64,000 bases of DNA from Candidatus Lucifugimonas marina (GTDB lineage: Bacteria; Chloroflexota; Dehalococcoidia; Lucifugimonadales; Lucifugimonadaceae): assembly GCA_029593915.1 (NCBI GenBank), contig CP046147.1:868001-932000 (forward strand). The letters are read 5' to 3'. The position numbers and the translations under genes were made by a program. The stretch's first letter is position 1, and each line of letters opens with the position of its first letter. Shown piece after piece: positions 51,233 through 59,725 of this stretch. The notes beneath the pieces were generated by a model that saw only the letters and a list, made by a program, of their open reading frames with translations, did no database searches and was not told where the DNA came from.

Positions 51233-52470
51233 GACGACAAAACCTGTTCGACGTTTAGCTGTTGCTCAGGTCGCATCGCCGCTAATTCAGTCAGCAATTT
51301 GTTGTAGTGACCATCTATAACTTCGGTTGAAATTGCGGATTTAATGTTTGCTGACATTGCCGCTTTTTTATCAGCATCCAACTTGGCTGCATTAATCACG
51401 GCTTCAGCCCATCGTTCGGAATTTAGATCACTCAGGTAACCGTTTTCACCGTCGATAACCCATTCTCGAAATGCCGGTTCAGAGGCGTTGGCGACTACTG
51501 GCACACCCGTTGCAATACTCTCGATTAGCGGGGTTCCCATCGCCTCGCCTGCTGAAGGAAAACAGAACACGTCCGCTGCTGAAAGATATTCGAGCATGTC
51601 GACGAACCCGTGTGATATTTCGACGCGGTCACCGACTCCCAACTCTTTGGCGCGGGCATCGAGATAGGGGATTTCGCCGGCAGTTAACCCTGGGATAGTG
51701 TCATTTTCTGTTTGGGGTGGACCTGCCAACACGAGCCTGAAATTTTCGGGGAGATGCGCCATTACTTCGAGCAGGAATGAATGGTTTTTTCTGGCGATAT
51801 ATTTCGCAACATAGACGATCAGTATTTCGTCGTCGGTTGCTGATGAAATTGTGCTTCGTGCATCGTTACGAGTGCGTTCCGAAGGAGGGCTGAAGTGTGA
51901 TGTGTCGACAGGATTGGGGCGCACCCAGACATTGTCGATGAGCCCGTGAGATTTACACATGTCACCAAGACTTTGGCTTATCGCGACGATCAGGCTCTGG
52001 TGGTTCAGATCTTGATCTGAGTAGAGCCTAGATCCCGGAAGATATTGATAAGGGTTTGGCATCGGATTCACCAGTTCCATAATCAATGGAACTTTGTGTT
52101 TTCGGCTCCAATTTACGGCAGCAATCGTTGCCGGCGAGTAACCGAAAGTGTGAATGACGTCGAAGGAGGTTTCCGATATTTGTTTTGTTACCGAGCGCGC
52201 TTCGATATGACTGAGCGCAGCATTAGTGAACCTTCGTAGTGGAGTAGATGAGAGTTTTCGGTTCAACTTCCGTGAACGTTCAGAAACGATTTGCTGAACG
52301 TTTATGCCATCTATTTCATAGGTTTCTGAGTCATTTGAAGCAGTGCTGCTGCAGATGACTTGGAAGTCGATTTCATACTTTTCTTTGAGCCGTAGGTACG
52401 TTCGATGGGCGCGCAAACCTGACCCGGAATATTCCGGGAGGTATTTGCTAGAAACAACGAGTGATTTCAA
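51229..52470 (-). CDS. GT4-family glycosyltransferase
   Basis: 413 residues: acceptor domain VVSSKYLPEYSGSGLRAHRTYLRL (5-28), donor domain ILIVYVAKYIARKNHSFLLEVMAHL, EX7E in PSAGEAMGTPLIESIATGVPVVAN. Stop/start overlap with the ABC gene (four bases). A 124-base gap separates it from the AsnB-like gene upstream, so a secondary promoter is possible there. Confidence 0.9.
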   Translation of the reverse strand: MKSLVVSSKYLPEYSGSGLRAHRTYLRLKEKYEIDFQVICSSTASNDSETYEIDGINVQQIVSERSRKLNRKLSSTPLRRFTNAALSHIEARSVTKQISETSFDVIHTFGYSPATIAAVNWSRKHKVPLIMELVNPMPNPYQYLPGSRLYSDQDLNHQSLIVAISQSLGDMCKSHGLIDNVWVRPNPVDTSHFSPPSERTRNDARSTISSATDDEILIVYVAKYIARKNHSFLLEVMAHLPENFRLVLAGPPQTENDTIPGLTAGEIPYLDARAKELGVGDRVEISHGFVDMLEYLSAADVFCFPSAGEAMGTPLIESIATGVPVVANASEPAFREWVIDGENGYLSDLNSERWAEAVINAAKLDADKKAAMSANIKSAISTEVIDGHYNKLLTELAAMRPEQQLNVEQVLSS

Positions 52471-52594
52471 CTACAGGAACCTGACTCAGTTTGCGCGTTC
52501 GCTACGGGTAACGAAGTTATTTTCGCAGAAGGTGCTAATCGAGCCACGTTTCTTGTGGGGCGGATTCTGACGATTCGTAGGTAGTGGAATTCGT

Positions 52595-54301
52595 TCAGGA
52601 AGTAAGAAATTCGTCGATTGTTAGAAGAGTCAGCAGTGCTGAAGAGCCGGACTCATTACTGTTCTGAACATTTTTTACCAACGATTCGAGCTTCGAATGA
52701 TCGAATATTCCGAGCGAATCTAAAGCGTCAGAAGTGGCAAGATTTTCAATTCGATTTCTTATCGATTCTGAGTCTCTGGCAATCGCATAATCAGTCGGCC
52801 ATGAACGATCGCTTGCTCGTGGATCTGTCGAGCCGCTTCCGCCTAATCCTACTCGTCGTTTCAACCCACGCATCCACGTTTCGAATGTGAGTCGATTTGG
52901 CGATAGATCGGGACGCATGTTTGTGTTGGCATTGCGTACTGTTAGCAGCCGTGGATCGAGTTGCTTAATCGTTTCTGCGAGTAGCGTCGTGCCGTGCCTG
53001 ACTTTCGCAGGAGTCGAGTAGTACAGATCGAAAATCTCGTTGGTGAATGCGATCGTTCGCTGCTCGGCGAGTGTTCCTGCCGACAGCAGGTTGAGATATG
53101 TGTAATGTCGCCCAGGTGCGCTCGTTGTGAGGTAGTCCCATCGATCGTAGGGATCGTCGGTTGTGCCTGCGATTGGTTCAAGTACCGATTCTAGATCGGA
53201 CACGATTCTGCCCATCGCTTCGTCGGCTGTTGCTGGCTGCAGCAAGGTGAGTGGATTAGTGCCTTTGGGGCGGTATTTGGCTTCTTGCGTGTACTGCCCG
53301 GCGACACTTGGCGTGATTTCGTCGAGCGAATATGAGCGAGTTGGCCGACCCAGGAATTTATTACGGGTTGCTGGGAGGTACATTCCCTGGAAAAAGTAGT
53401 CGAAGCCGTGGCCGTGGAGTACTAAATCGGTTTCAGGCAGGTCGAGATCGAAGAAGTGCCCGTGTTGGAACGAGTACATTCCGCCACCAGTAACGACTGC
53501 TGTGGGAAGGATATCGGTGTAGTGGCCGGATGATCGGCGAACGAACGAGTGCTCGGCACCAATGAGTTCGGCAAGTGATCGAGCAACATCGACCTCGTTG
53601 TTGTCGAGTTCACCGACCGTGATGCAGTGGGGGAGTTGATCGGGGCTGAATCCACCTAATACCACACGAGAATCCATGCCACCGCTGAGAAGCAGTGAGG
53701 GAGCTTCTGCATCGCTAATTTTCGTGGCAATTGAGCGTTTTACGGCTTTGGCTAAATCGCTGGCGATGGCCTGTTTACCATCTGACCTCTTGTCGAAATT
53801 CGGAGTCCAGTATCGTTTGGTAGTGAGATTTCTCGTTTGAGAATCGAACGTCAGTATCGTCGCTGGAGTGAGTGCTTTTGAAGATTGGTCGAACGTCGTT
53901 TCGCCGAAGAGTCGTTGGAAGTGGAGAAATTCGTAGAAGGCTAGAGGATCGATGTTGAGTCGATTGTTTCTCGAAAGCCATTTCCAAAGTTCGTGGTAGG
54001 AAAACGAGATGACAAGCTGTTCGCCATCTATGACATAGAACAGTGGGTGCGCGGCGAATCGGTCATTGATGATTTGTACGGTGTCCGACGTTTCTGTGAC
54101 CACCAAAAATTCACCATCGAACGAGCGCGCGTGGACAAGCGGGTCCGATACTAACCCGTCCAGTTCAGAATTTTTTGCCGTGCGCCCGTTGATGCTGGGA
54201 CTACCGTAGACCGTGATCGACGACGAAACGTTTTTCGAGCGTCCAGCGACTCTCGGTTTCGTACCGAGGATGAGGACCTTGGATTGGTCCTCGTTCGTCA
54301 T
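52595..54301 (-). CDS. Asparagine-synthase-like protein without glutaminase cysteine
   Basis: 568 residues. The C-terminal AsnB fold is recognised by the PP-loop SLLLSGGMDSRVVLGG (202-217), VGELDNNEVDVARSLAELIGAEH and the HGHGFDYFFQGM loop. The N-terminus resembles the glutaminase-domain scaffold (SFDGEFLVVTETSDTVQIINDRFAAHPLFYV, about 60-90) but has no Cys at position 2 and no other Cys to act as nucleophile. It may use ammonia, or couple an acid to an amine by adenylation as in lactam synthetases and lipid-linked sugar amidases. In a glycan locus, amidation of a uronic acid is the attractive hypothesis. Confidence 0.82.
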   Translation of the reverse strand: MTNEDQSKVLILGTKPRVAGRSKNVSSSITVYGSPSINGRTAKNSELDGLVSDPLVHARSFDGEFLVVTETSDTVQIINDRFAAHPLFYVIDGEQLVISFSYHELWKWLSRNNRLNIDPLAFYEFLHFQRLFGETTFDQSSKALTPATILTFDSQTRNLTTKRYWTPNFDKRSDGKQAIASDLAKAVKRSIATKISDAEAPSLLLSGGMDSRVVLGGFSPDQLPHCITVGELDNNEVDVARSLAELIGAEHSFVRRSSGHYTDILPTAVVTGGGMYSFQHGHFFDLDLPETDLVLHGHGFDYFFQGMYLPATRNKFLGRPTRSYSLDEITPSVAGQYTQEAKYRPKGTNPLTLLQPATADEAMGRIVSDLESVLEPIAGTTDDPYDRWDYLTTSAPGRHYTYLNLLSAGTLAEQRTIAFTNEIFDLYYSTPAKVRHGTTLLAETIKQLDPRLLTVRNANTNMRPDLSPNRLTFETWMRGLKRRVGLGGSGSTDPRASDRSWPTDYAIARDSESIRNRIENLATSDALDSLGIFDHSKLESLVKNVQNSNESGSSALLTLLTIDEFLTS

Positions 54302-55245
54302 CCGGTTTTCTCCAGAAGAACCGTGCGTAGACCGCCTGTGTTGCAGATCAGGTCGATAGCGTGTTCATTTGAGAGGTCGCGGAAAATTGCTCGTTCACCG
54401 AAGTCACTGTAGAACGGTGTTCCACCGTCATAACCAAGTGCTGTAACTCTCGCTGTTCCGGGTTTGTTTGAGGATGATGCCATTCGAACGGTGTAGCCGA
54501 GGTCAAATAGCGCTTGAAGCACGGGTACGAAATCGTTGCCTTCTTTGTATCGACTCAGGTGAGTTTCGAATATCACTCTAGGCGTCATGAAATCTTCTTT
54601 GACGAGCTCAACGAGCTGCCCAAGAATTTCCACTTCGTGACCTTCCACGTCCATTCGGATAAGTTCTGCGCGTGTCCCAGAGCGTTCACCGGCGTCACGG
54701 AGAGTCATCGTAGGGACGTCGACAGGTGTGGAGTCGAGGTAGTCGAATGCAGAGCCATCACGGTGGAACGTGTGGAGGTTCGAGTGTGTCGACATGAACA
54801 TCTTGCCAGTACCAGTCGATTCGCTCACAGCACCGTGAATTACTTCAATGTTGCTGGCGTTGTTGAGCTCGACGTTCCGCTTTAGCATTTCGATATTGGG
54901 GAGCATCGGCTCGATAGCCGTTATTTTTCCTGAAGGTCCAATAGCCAGCGATTCCATGATGGCGTAGTAGCCGATGTTGGCTCCAATATCGAGAATCTTC
55001 ATTCCAGGCTTGAGTATTTCCTGAAGCATTTTGTAATGGTCGATTTCGCGTCGACCGAATAGGAATAACGTTCGGGAAAGGCCTTTGTCGCTGGTATCGA
55101 GGTACAGCTTGTAGTTGAAGACCTTTTTCTTCATGGTCTTCACGCCGACGGTTTTTGCGATGCTGGTGATTACTGCGAAGTAGATCGCCTTGAGTAGCCC
55201 AATTGGACCAAGGTGGCGGAGTACTAACGACAGGTTTGAGATCAA
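54298..55245 (-). CDS. FkbM-family methyltransferase
   Basis: 315 residues: N-terminal helix, then MKILDIGANIGYYAIMESLAIG (about 93-114), ITAIEPMLPNIEMLKRNVELN, ELIRMDVEGHEVEILGQL (acidic motif and the RMDVEGHE signature). FkbM enzymes O-methylate sugars and polyketides with AdoMet. Starts 25 bases past the corrected stop of the neighbouring FkbM gene. ATGA overlap with the AsnB-like gene. Confidence 0.9.
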   Translation of the reverse strand: MISNLSLVLRHLGPIGLLKAIYFAVITSIAKTVGVKTMKKKVFNYKLYLDTSDKGLSRTLFLFGRREIDHYKMLQEILKPGMKILDIGANIGYYAIMESLAIGPSGKITAIEPMLPNIEMLKRNVELNNASNIEVIHGAVSESTGTGKMFMSTHSNLHTFHRDGSAFDYLDSTPVDVPTMTLRDAGERSGTRAELIRMDVEGHEVEILGQLVELVKEDFMTPRVIFETHLSRYKEGNDFVPVLQALFDLGYTVRMASSSNKPGTARVTALGYDGGTPFYSDFGERAIFRDLSNEHAIDLICNTGGLRTVLLEKTG

Positions 55246-55270
55246 TTCGGGGTCTTTCAGGTTCGTTCTA

Positions 55271-56091
55271 CTACTTGGGTGAAACGATATATTCGGTGAG
55301 TTCAGTTGGTCGGACTACGTTGCCATCCATGTCGGTGACTTCGTAGTTGATGTCGACGAGAAGTTGTTCTAGCTCTTCGACGGTTGATCCTAATTCAATG
55401 ATATGTCGAGGATGGACGCTTAAATATATCGTTGGTTGGTGGGTGCGAAGTGTTTCTGTTGCCCCTTTGAGAAACCGACTTCGGCACCTTCGGTATCGAT
55501 CTTAATTAGTTGGGGCTTTAGGTTGTTCTCTTTGCAGAAATTATCGAGAGTGATCTGTCGTTTGGAAGTTGCACCATAACCTCGACGGGATCCTGTTTCG
55601 GCAATGGTATTCATTCCTGAGTCATCATCGCTTTCAAAGAACTCAACCGATTCAAGTTCTTTGTCGCCGACGAGATCAGTCACTACTTCGACGTTAGTTA
55701 TGTTGTTAGATTTGAGATGTTCGTTGAGATAGGCACTGTTTGCTGCTGCCGGTTCGAATGCGTAGACCGTGCCGTGGTTGGCGATAATTTTGCTCAACGG
55801 GAGAGATACGAGCCCTATATGTGCACCGATATCCATGACGCAGGTCATGCCCCGAGCTGCTTCTATGGTCGCTTCGAATCCTCGGTTGTGGTTACCACCC
55901 CATGCTTCGAAGTTGCTGAAAGCGAAACGTCGATTGAGCTTGAATGGTCCGTATTTTCCGATTCGTTTTGAAACCGTGAGTCCGGGCATAAATCTGATCA
56001 GACCGCGGTAGAAGGGGCGGAGGAACGACCATAAAAACCTGACCCGCTTAAGGCGACCATGCCTTAGCCGAGTTAGCACACGCATCACCAT
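55271..56091 (-). pseudogene. Frameshifted FkbM-family methyltransferase
   Basis: The first 206 residues read normally (MTCVMDIGAHIGLVSLPLSKI; YAFEPAAANSAYLNEHL; LIKIDTEGAEVGF), then the frame ends at 55420. One base off, from about 55466, the expected C-terminus continues (KGATETLRTHQPTIYLSVHP ... ELTEYIVSPK) to a TAG at 55271. The likely lesion is a single missing base near 55466-55474 in TTTCTCAAAGGGG. It is either a recent mutation or a sequencing/assembly error; the repaired protein would be 273 residues, full FkbM length. Shares one base with the preceding methyltransferase stop. Confidence 0.85.
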
Positions 56092-56786
56092 TAGCTCGCT
56101 ACTTTCTCTGCGAGCACGAATAGGTGGTGCGTATGTTGTGGGTTGTACTTGTGCCAGATGATTCGTAATCCGGCTGATTCGACATCAGCGAGGAAGCGTG
56201 ATCGTGGGAAGCTCTTGCGTCCGACTTCCCAGTAATGGGGCTTCCAGTAGTCTTCTCGACCTTCCCACGTTTCTTTGGCCCGATCTTTTCCGCGGGGCCA
56301 TTCCCATGTTGCTGAGAACGAATGTTTACCTCTTAGCCAGCCGAGTCCGAGTCGGCGGGGCGCAAGCATTGCTGGAACTTCGATTGATAGCTCGAGTCGA
56401 TGAACTCGTGATGGGATAGAGATCAGGACATACTTGTTCGATAGCTCTGCCAGCTTGGTTAGCGTTGCGGGAAGATCGGTGTACGGGAGGTGTTGGAGCA
56501 TCTCGAATGCAGCAACGAGGTCAAACTTTTCAGGGATTTGGGCTTCGCGGAAATCGCCAAGATAGTCGGGGTTGGTGCGGGACTTAATATCCGCAGTTTT
56601 CACCGAGTAGTTGAGGCTTTTCATGATCGAGGAGAAGTACCCACTACCGGGGCCGATTTCCAGAATCGACGCGACCGAATCACCCAAATCAGTAACCGAA
56701 GTTAGCTGGATTCGAGTGCTGGAAAATCGTCGTTCTTCAAGCGCCCATTGGCGCTCTTCGAGTAGTCCTGGATCGATCTCACTCAC
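56091..56786 (-). CDS. Class I SAM-dependent methyltransferase
   Basis: 231 residues: SVASILEIGPGSGYFSSIMKSLNYSVKTADI (AdoMet motif, about 37-67), DFREAQIPEKFDLVAAFEMLQHLPY, YVLISIPSRVHRLELS. Belongs to the Methyltransf_11/23 group; the lid region is Trp-rich (KHSFSATWEWPRGKDRAKETWEG is within it). Probably methylates a sugar in the lipid-linked intermediate. Between a GT4 gene and the frameshifted FkbM gene. Confidence 0.86.
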   Translation of the reverse strand: MSEIDPGLLEERQWALEERRFSSTRIQLTSVTDLGDSVASILEIGPGSGYFSSIMKSLNYSVKTADIKSRTNPDYLGDFREAQIPEKFDLVAAFEMLQHLPYTDLPATLTKLAELSNKYVLISIPSRVHRLELSIEVPAMLAPRRLGLGWLRGKHSFSATWEWPRGKDRAKETWEGREDYWKPHYWEVGRKSFPRSRFLADVESAGLRIIWHKYNPQHTHHLFVLAEKVAS

Positions 56787-56831
56787 AAGTTCAAACCTTG
56801 AGATTCTGTGCCTGTTGGCGACTATTGAAGG

Positions 56832-58085
56832 TCAACCACTTTGAGAGCTGCTGCCGGTTAGCGAAAGATATAGATCTTCAAATTGCCGACCAACTACATC
56901 CCAACTAAACGAGTTTCTCACTGATTCTCGACCTGCTGCGCTGAGCTTTGCTTGCAGATCTGCAGAACTTTGGAGTTGCACCATTTTGTGTGCGAGGTCG
57001 ACAGGATCGCCCGCTTTGGCTATTAAACCGTCAATCCCATCGTTGATAGTCTCAACGCATCCTGGCGCGTCTGTGGAAATTACTGGGATGCCAGCCGCCA
57101 TCGCTTCAATGTTGATCATTGCGAAAGTTTCGATGAGTGACGGGAAGGCGCATGCATCGACGCTTTTGTACAACTCGACGAGTGGTGCGCTTGGTATTCG
57201 GTACTCTCGGTCGTTGGAATCGTGTCCCAATTCTTCGACAAGGGTTACGTGATCGGCAACACCGAGTTCTTTGGCGTGCTGGAGAAGATCGCTTGTCCGT
57301 AGTCCTACAAATACGCCGTGAGCGTTGCCTAAGGTTCCGGCACGTTTCATTTCCGCCAGTGCTTCGACGAGAATGGGGAAGCCCTTTTTAGGATGATTTC
57401 TTCCGACTGTGATGTAAGCAAATTTATCGAGTGGAATTCCATATTTCTTGCGGACGGTATCACGGTCGACCACGGTAGATTCGAAGCGAGGTTGATCGAC
57501 TCCACAGGGGATAATTTCCATTTGGTGGTCAGCTACACCAACATCACGCAAGTCGGGTTTTACGGACTCGCTTAGGGCTATCGCTTTGGAAACTCTTGGC
57601 GACCAAGTTTGGATGAGGTTTTCGATTTTAGGATTGAAACGGTAGCCGTAGCCGACTTCAGGGTCTTTCTGAATGTCGTAGCCGACGGTTCGGAGTACGT
57701 GGGGGATGCCACGTGAAATTGTGAATCCACCCACTGAAACCGCAGATGGATATGTTCCGAACGATTGCCATACATCGAACTTGTATTTGCGTTGCATCCA
57801 GGCAAAGTATCGGTTTTGAACAAACTGATAGCCCTTGCCGAACATTGGCATTAGTCGCTGTTGTCCTGGGAAGGTGGGCAGCAGTGGATATCCGAGTTCT
57901 TCCTTGCGATCACCGATTTGCCGCCAGCTGCTCCATGATGAAAACATCACCACTTGATGCCCGTTTTGTTTCAGGTGGCGCGCCAGGTTGTGGGCAGTTA
58001 CTTGAGCGCCGCCGACGTTCGGAAAGAACGACGAAATGACGATTGCGACGCTCAGCTTTCGTTCACTAGAAGAAGCTTTGGTCAA
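56832..58085 (-). CDS. GT4-family glycosyltransferase
   Basis: 417 residues: acceptor domain SVAIVISSFFPNVGGAQVTAHNLARHL (12-38), donor domain YITVGRNHPKKGFPILVEALAEM, EX7E in FPSLIETFAMINIEAMAAGIPVISTDAPGCVE. It follows the initiating phosphoglycosyl transferase by one base and so probably adds the second sugar of the repeat unit, although gene order is only a hint. Confidence 0.91.
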   Translation of the reverse strand: MTKASSSERKLSVAIVISSFFPNVGGAQVTAHNLARHLKQNGHQVVMFSSWSSWRQIGDRKEELGYPLLPTFPGQQRLMPMFGKGYQFVQNRYFAWMQRKYKFDVWQSFGTYPSAVSVGGFTISRGIPHVLRTVGYDIQKDPEVGYGYRFNPKIENLIQTWSPRVSKAIALSESVKPDLRDVGVADHQMEIIPCGVDQPRFESTVVDRDTVRKKYGIPLDKFAYITVGRNHPKKGFPILVEALAEMKRAGTLGNAHGVFVGLRTSDLLQHAKELGVADHVTLVEELGHDSNDREYRIPSAPLVELYKSVDACAFPSLIETFAMINIEAMAAGIPVISTDAPGCVETINDGIDGLIAKAGDPVDLAHKMVQLQSSADLQAKLSAAGRESVRNSFSWDVVGRQFEDLYLSLTGSSSQSG

Positions 58086-58086
58086 A

Positions 58087-58692
58087 TTACTTTTTCCGGT
58101 TGAAGACTGCTGCGAAGGTGAGGAATATCAATTTAAGATCGATCCAGAAAGTGCGCTGTTCGACGTACTTCATCCGGAGCGCCATTTTTCGATCCCATAC
58201 TTTTTCGAAGTAGATTTTGTCGGGGTCGTCTCCGGCTAATATCGAGCCCAAATCGGCGAATTCGATTGATGCAAAATCGGTGATTCCGGGTCGGAGATCG
58301 AGAATTACTTTTTGTTCTTCGGTGTAGAGCTTTGTGTAGTCGGGAGTCTCCGGGCGTGGCCCAACAAAGCTCATGTCGCCTTTCGCTACGTTCCAGAGTT
58401 GCGGCAATTCATCGAGTTTGAACTTTCGCATCCAGCGTCCGACGGTGGTGACTCTTGGATCGTCGTCACCTGAGTGGTGCGAGCTTGGTCCTTCAGCCAT
58501 GCGCATGCTTCGGAATTTTCGCACTGTGATCAAGGTGTCTGATTTACCGGAGCGTCTTCCAGCACGTTGAGGGGAGTACAGAACAGGTCGCCCTAAAGTT
58601 AGGAGTACAACGAGCGCGGTTATGAGTAGCACCGGGGAGAAAATAATTAATCCTGCGATGCTGAATATAAGGTCAAACGTGCGTTTTGCCAA
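58087..58692 (-). CDS. Initiating monotopic phosphoglycosyl transferase (PglC-like)
   Basis: 201 residues: re-entrant helix (FDLIFSIAGLIIFSPVLLITALVVLL), PVLYSPQRAGRR, VRKFRSMRM, the catalytic Asp-Glu in FKLDELPQLWNVAKGDMSFVGPRPE, and LRPGITDFASI. It lacks the N-terminal four-span region of WcaJ/WbaP, so it is the small PglC type. It transfers a sugar phosphate from a UDP-sugar to a polyprenyl phosphate and starts the lipid-linked glycan. First gene of the long leftward operon; diverges from the epimerase gene at 58784. Confidence 0.93.
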   Translation of the reverse strand: MAKRTFDLIFSIAGLIIFSPVLLITALVVLLTLGRPVLYSPQRAGRRSGKSDTLITVRKFRSMRMAEGPSSHHSGDDDPRVTTVGRWMRKFKLDELPQLWNVAKGDMSFVGPRPETPDYTKLYTEEQKVILDLRPGITDFASIEFADLGSILAGDDPDKIYFEKVWDRKMALRMKYVEQRTFWIDLKLIFLTFAAVFNRKK

Positions 58693-58783
58693 ACAGTAAA
58701 TTCCACGACTTCTGCGCTAACCTCTACATTGGATCAGCACCGATCACATCGACTATCTTCTCAATCAAAGATCTAGAGATTCA

Positions 58784-59698
58784 ATGGTTACAGACCCCTC
58801 TATGAGCTTCAAGCACGCATTTGTCACTGGCGCCACCGGAATTGTGGGTGTAGCACTGTGTCGAAAACTGATCGAGATGGGTGTGAGCATTACTGCGTAC
58901 TCCCGCGGGACTAAGGCTGCCGTTTTACCCATCGGGGTTGACCACGTGCAGGGTGACATTTTGGATCGAGATGATCTTGTTGCGAGTGCGTCGGGTTCAG
59001 GCGTTATTTTTCACGTGGCGGCTGCGGTTCACGGTTCTGCTTCAACCTACGAAGAATTCGAACAGATGAATGTGTTAGGCACGCAGAATGCGATTCGTGC
59101 GGCTTTGGAGACCGGAGCCAAATTAGTCCACGTCTCGACGGTAAATGTCGAAGGGTTTCGGAATGGCAGTCTTGCCGATCCCTACGCTGCTACAAAATCA
59201 ATGGCTGAGGATTTGGTTATCGGGGCTGTTGCGAACGGGCTTGACGCTGTGATCGTGCGACCTGCATCAGTGTTTGGCAATGAGACGGGTAAATCGGGTT
59301 TGCTGGTTGATCGGTTGCTGGCGGGGTCATTGAAGGTGTTGCCTGCACCGTCTCGGTGCATCAGCCCTGTTTGGTCGGATGATCTAGCAATAGCGCTAAT
59401 CCGTGCGGCAGAGGTTGGGATTTCAGGGCGTGTTTATACGGTTGCTGGACCTACGATGAGTACCGGCGATTTTCTGAAGTTGGTTGCTCGTGGTGCCGAT
59501 GTGCGAGGTCCAATACTGACGATTCCTGCGGTGGTGTTTGCCGTGCCACTACGGATAGCGTGGTGGACGAAGGCATTGACCAGGTGGACTCCGCCGGTAT
59601 CTGTGGAGTCGCTCATGAACGGATCGGCGCACGATGGGGCAAGTGCTGAGGCTGAACTTGGGTTCGCATATACACCGATTAGCAAGATTTTCGGCTAG
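58784..59698 (+). CDS. NAD-dependent sugar epimerase/dehydratase-like protein
   Basis: 304 residues: FVTGATGIVGVALCRKLIEMG (13-33), a nucleotide-sugar-type extended SDR core with VHVSTVNVEGF and YAATKSMAEDLVIG (Tyr-x-x-x-Lys), IVRPASVFG. An inner ATG at 58802 is also possible. It probably interconverts a nucleotide sugar or the lipid-linked intermediate. Transcribed to the right, unlike the rest of the locus, from a 91-base region shared with the PglC-like gene. Confidence 0.86.
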   Translation: MVTDPSMSFKHAFVTGATGIVGVALCRKLIEMGVSITAYSRGTKAAVLPIGVDHVQGDILDRDDLVASASGSGVIFHVAAAVHGSASTYEEFEQMNVLGTQNAIRAALETGAKLVHVSTVNVEGFRNGSLADPYAATKSMAEDLVIGAVANGLDAVIVRPASVFGNETGKSGLLVDRLLAGSLKVLPAPSRCISPVWSDDLAIALIRAAEVGISGRVYTVAGPTMSTGDFLKLVARGADVRGPILTIPAVVFAVPLRIAWWTKALTRWTPPVSVESLMNGSAHDGASAEAELGFAYTPISKIFG

Positions 59699-59725
59699 TT
59701 CTGCAATAGGCGAATGGTAGTTGAA

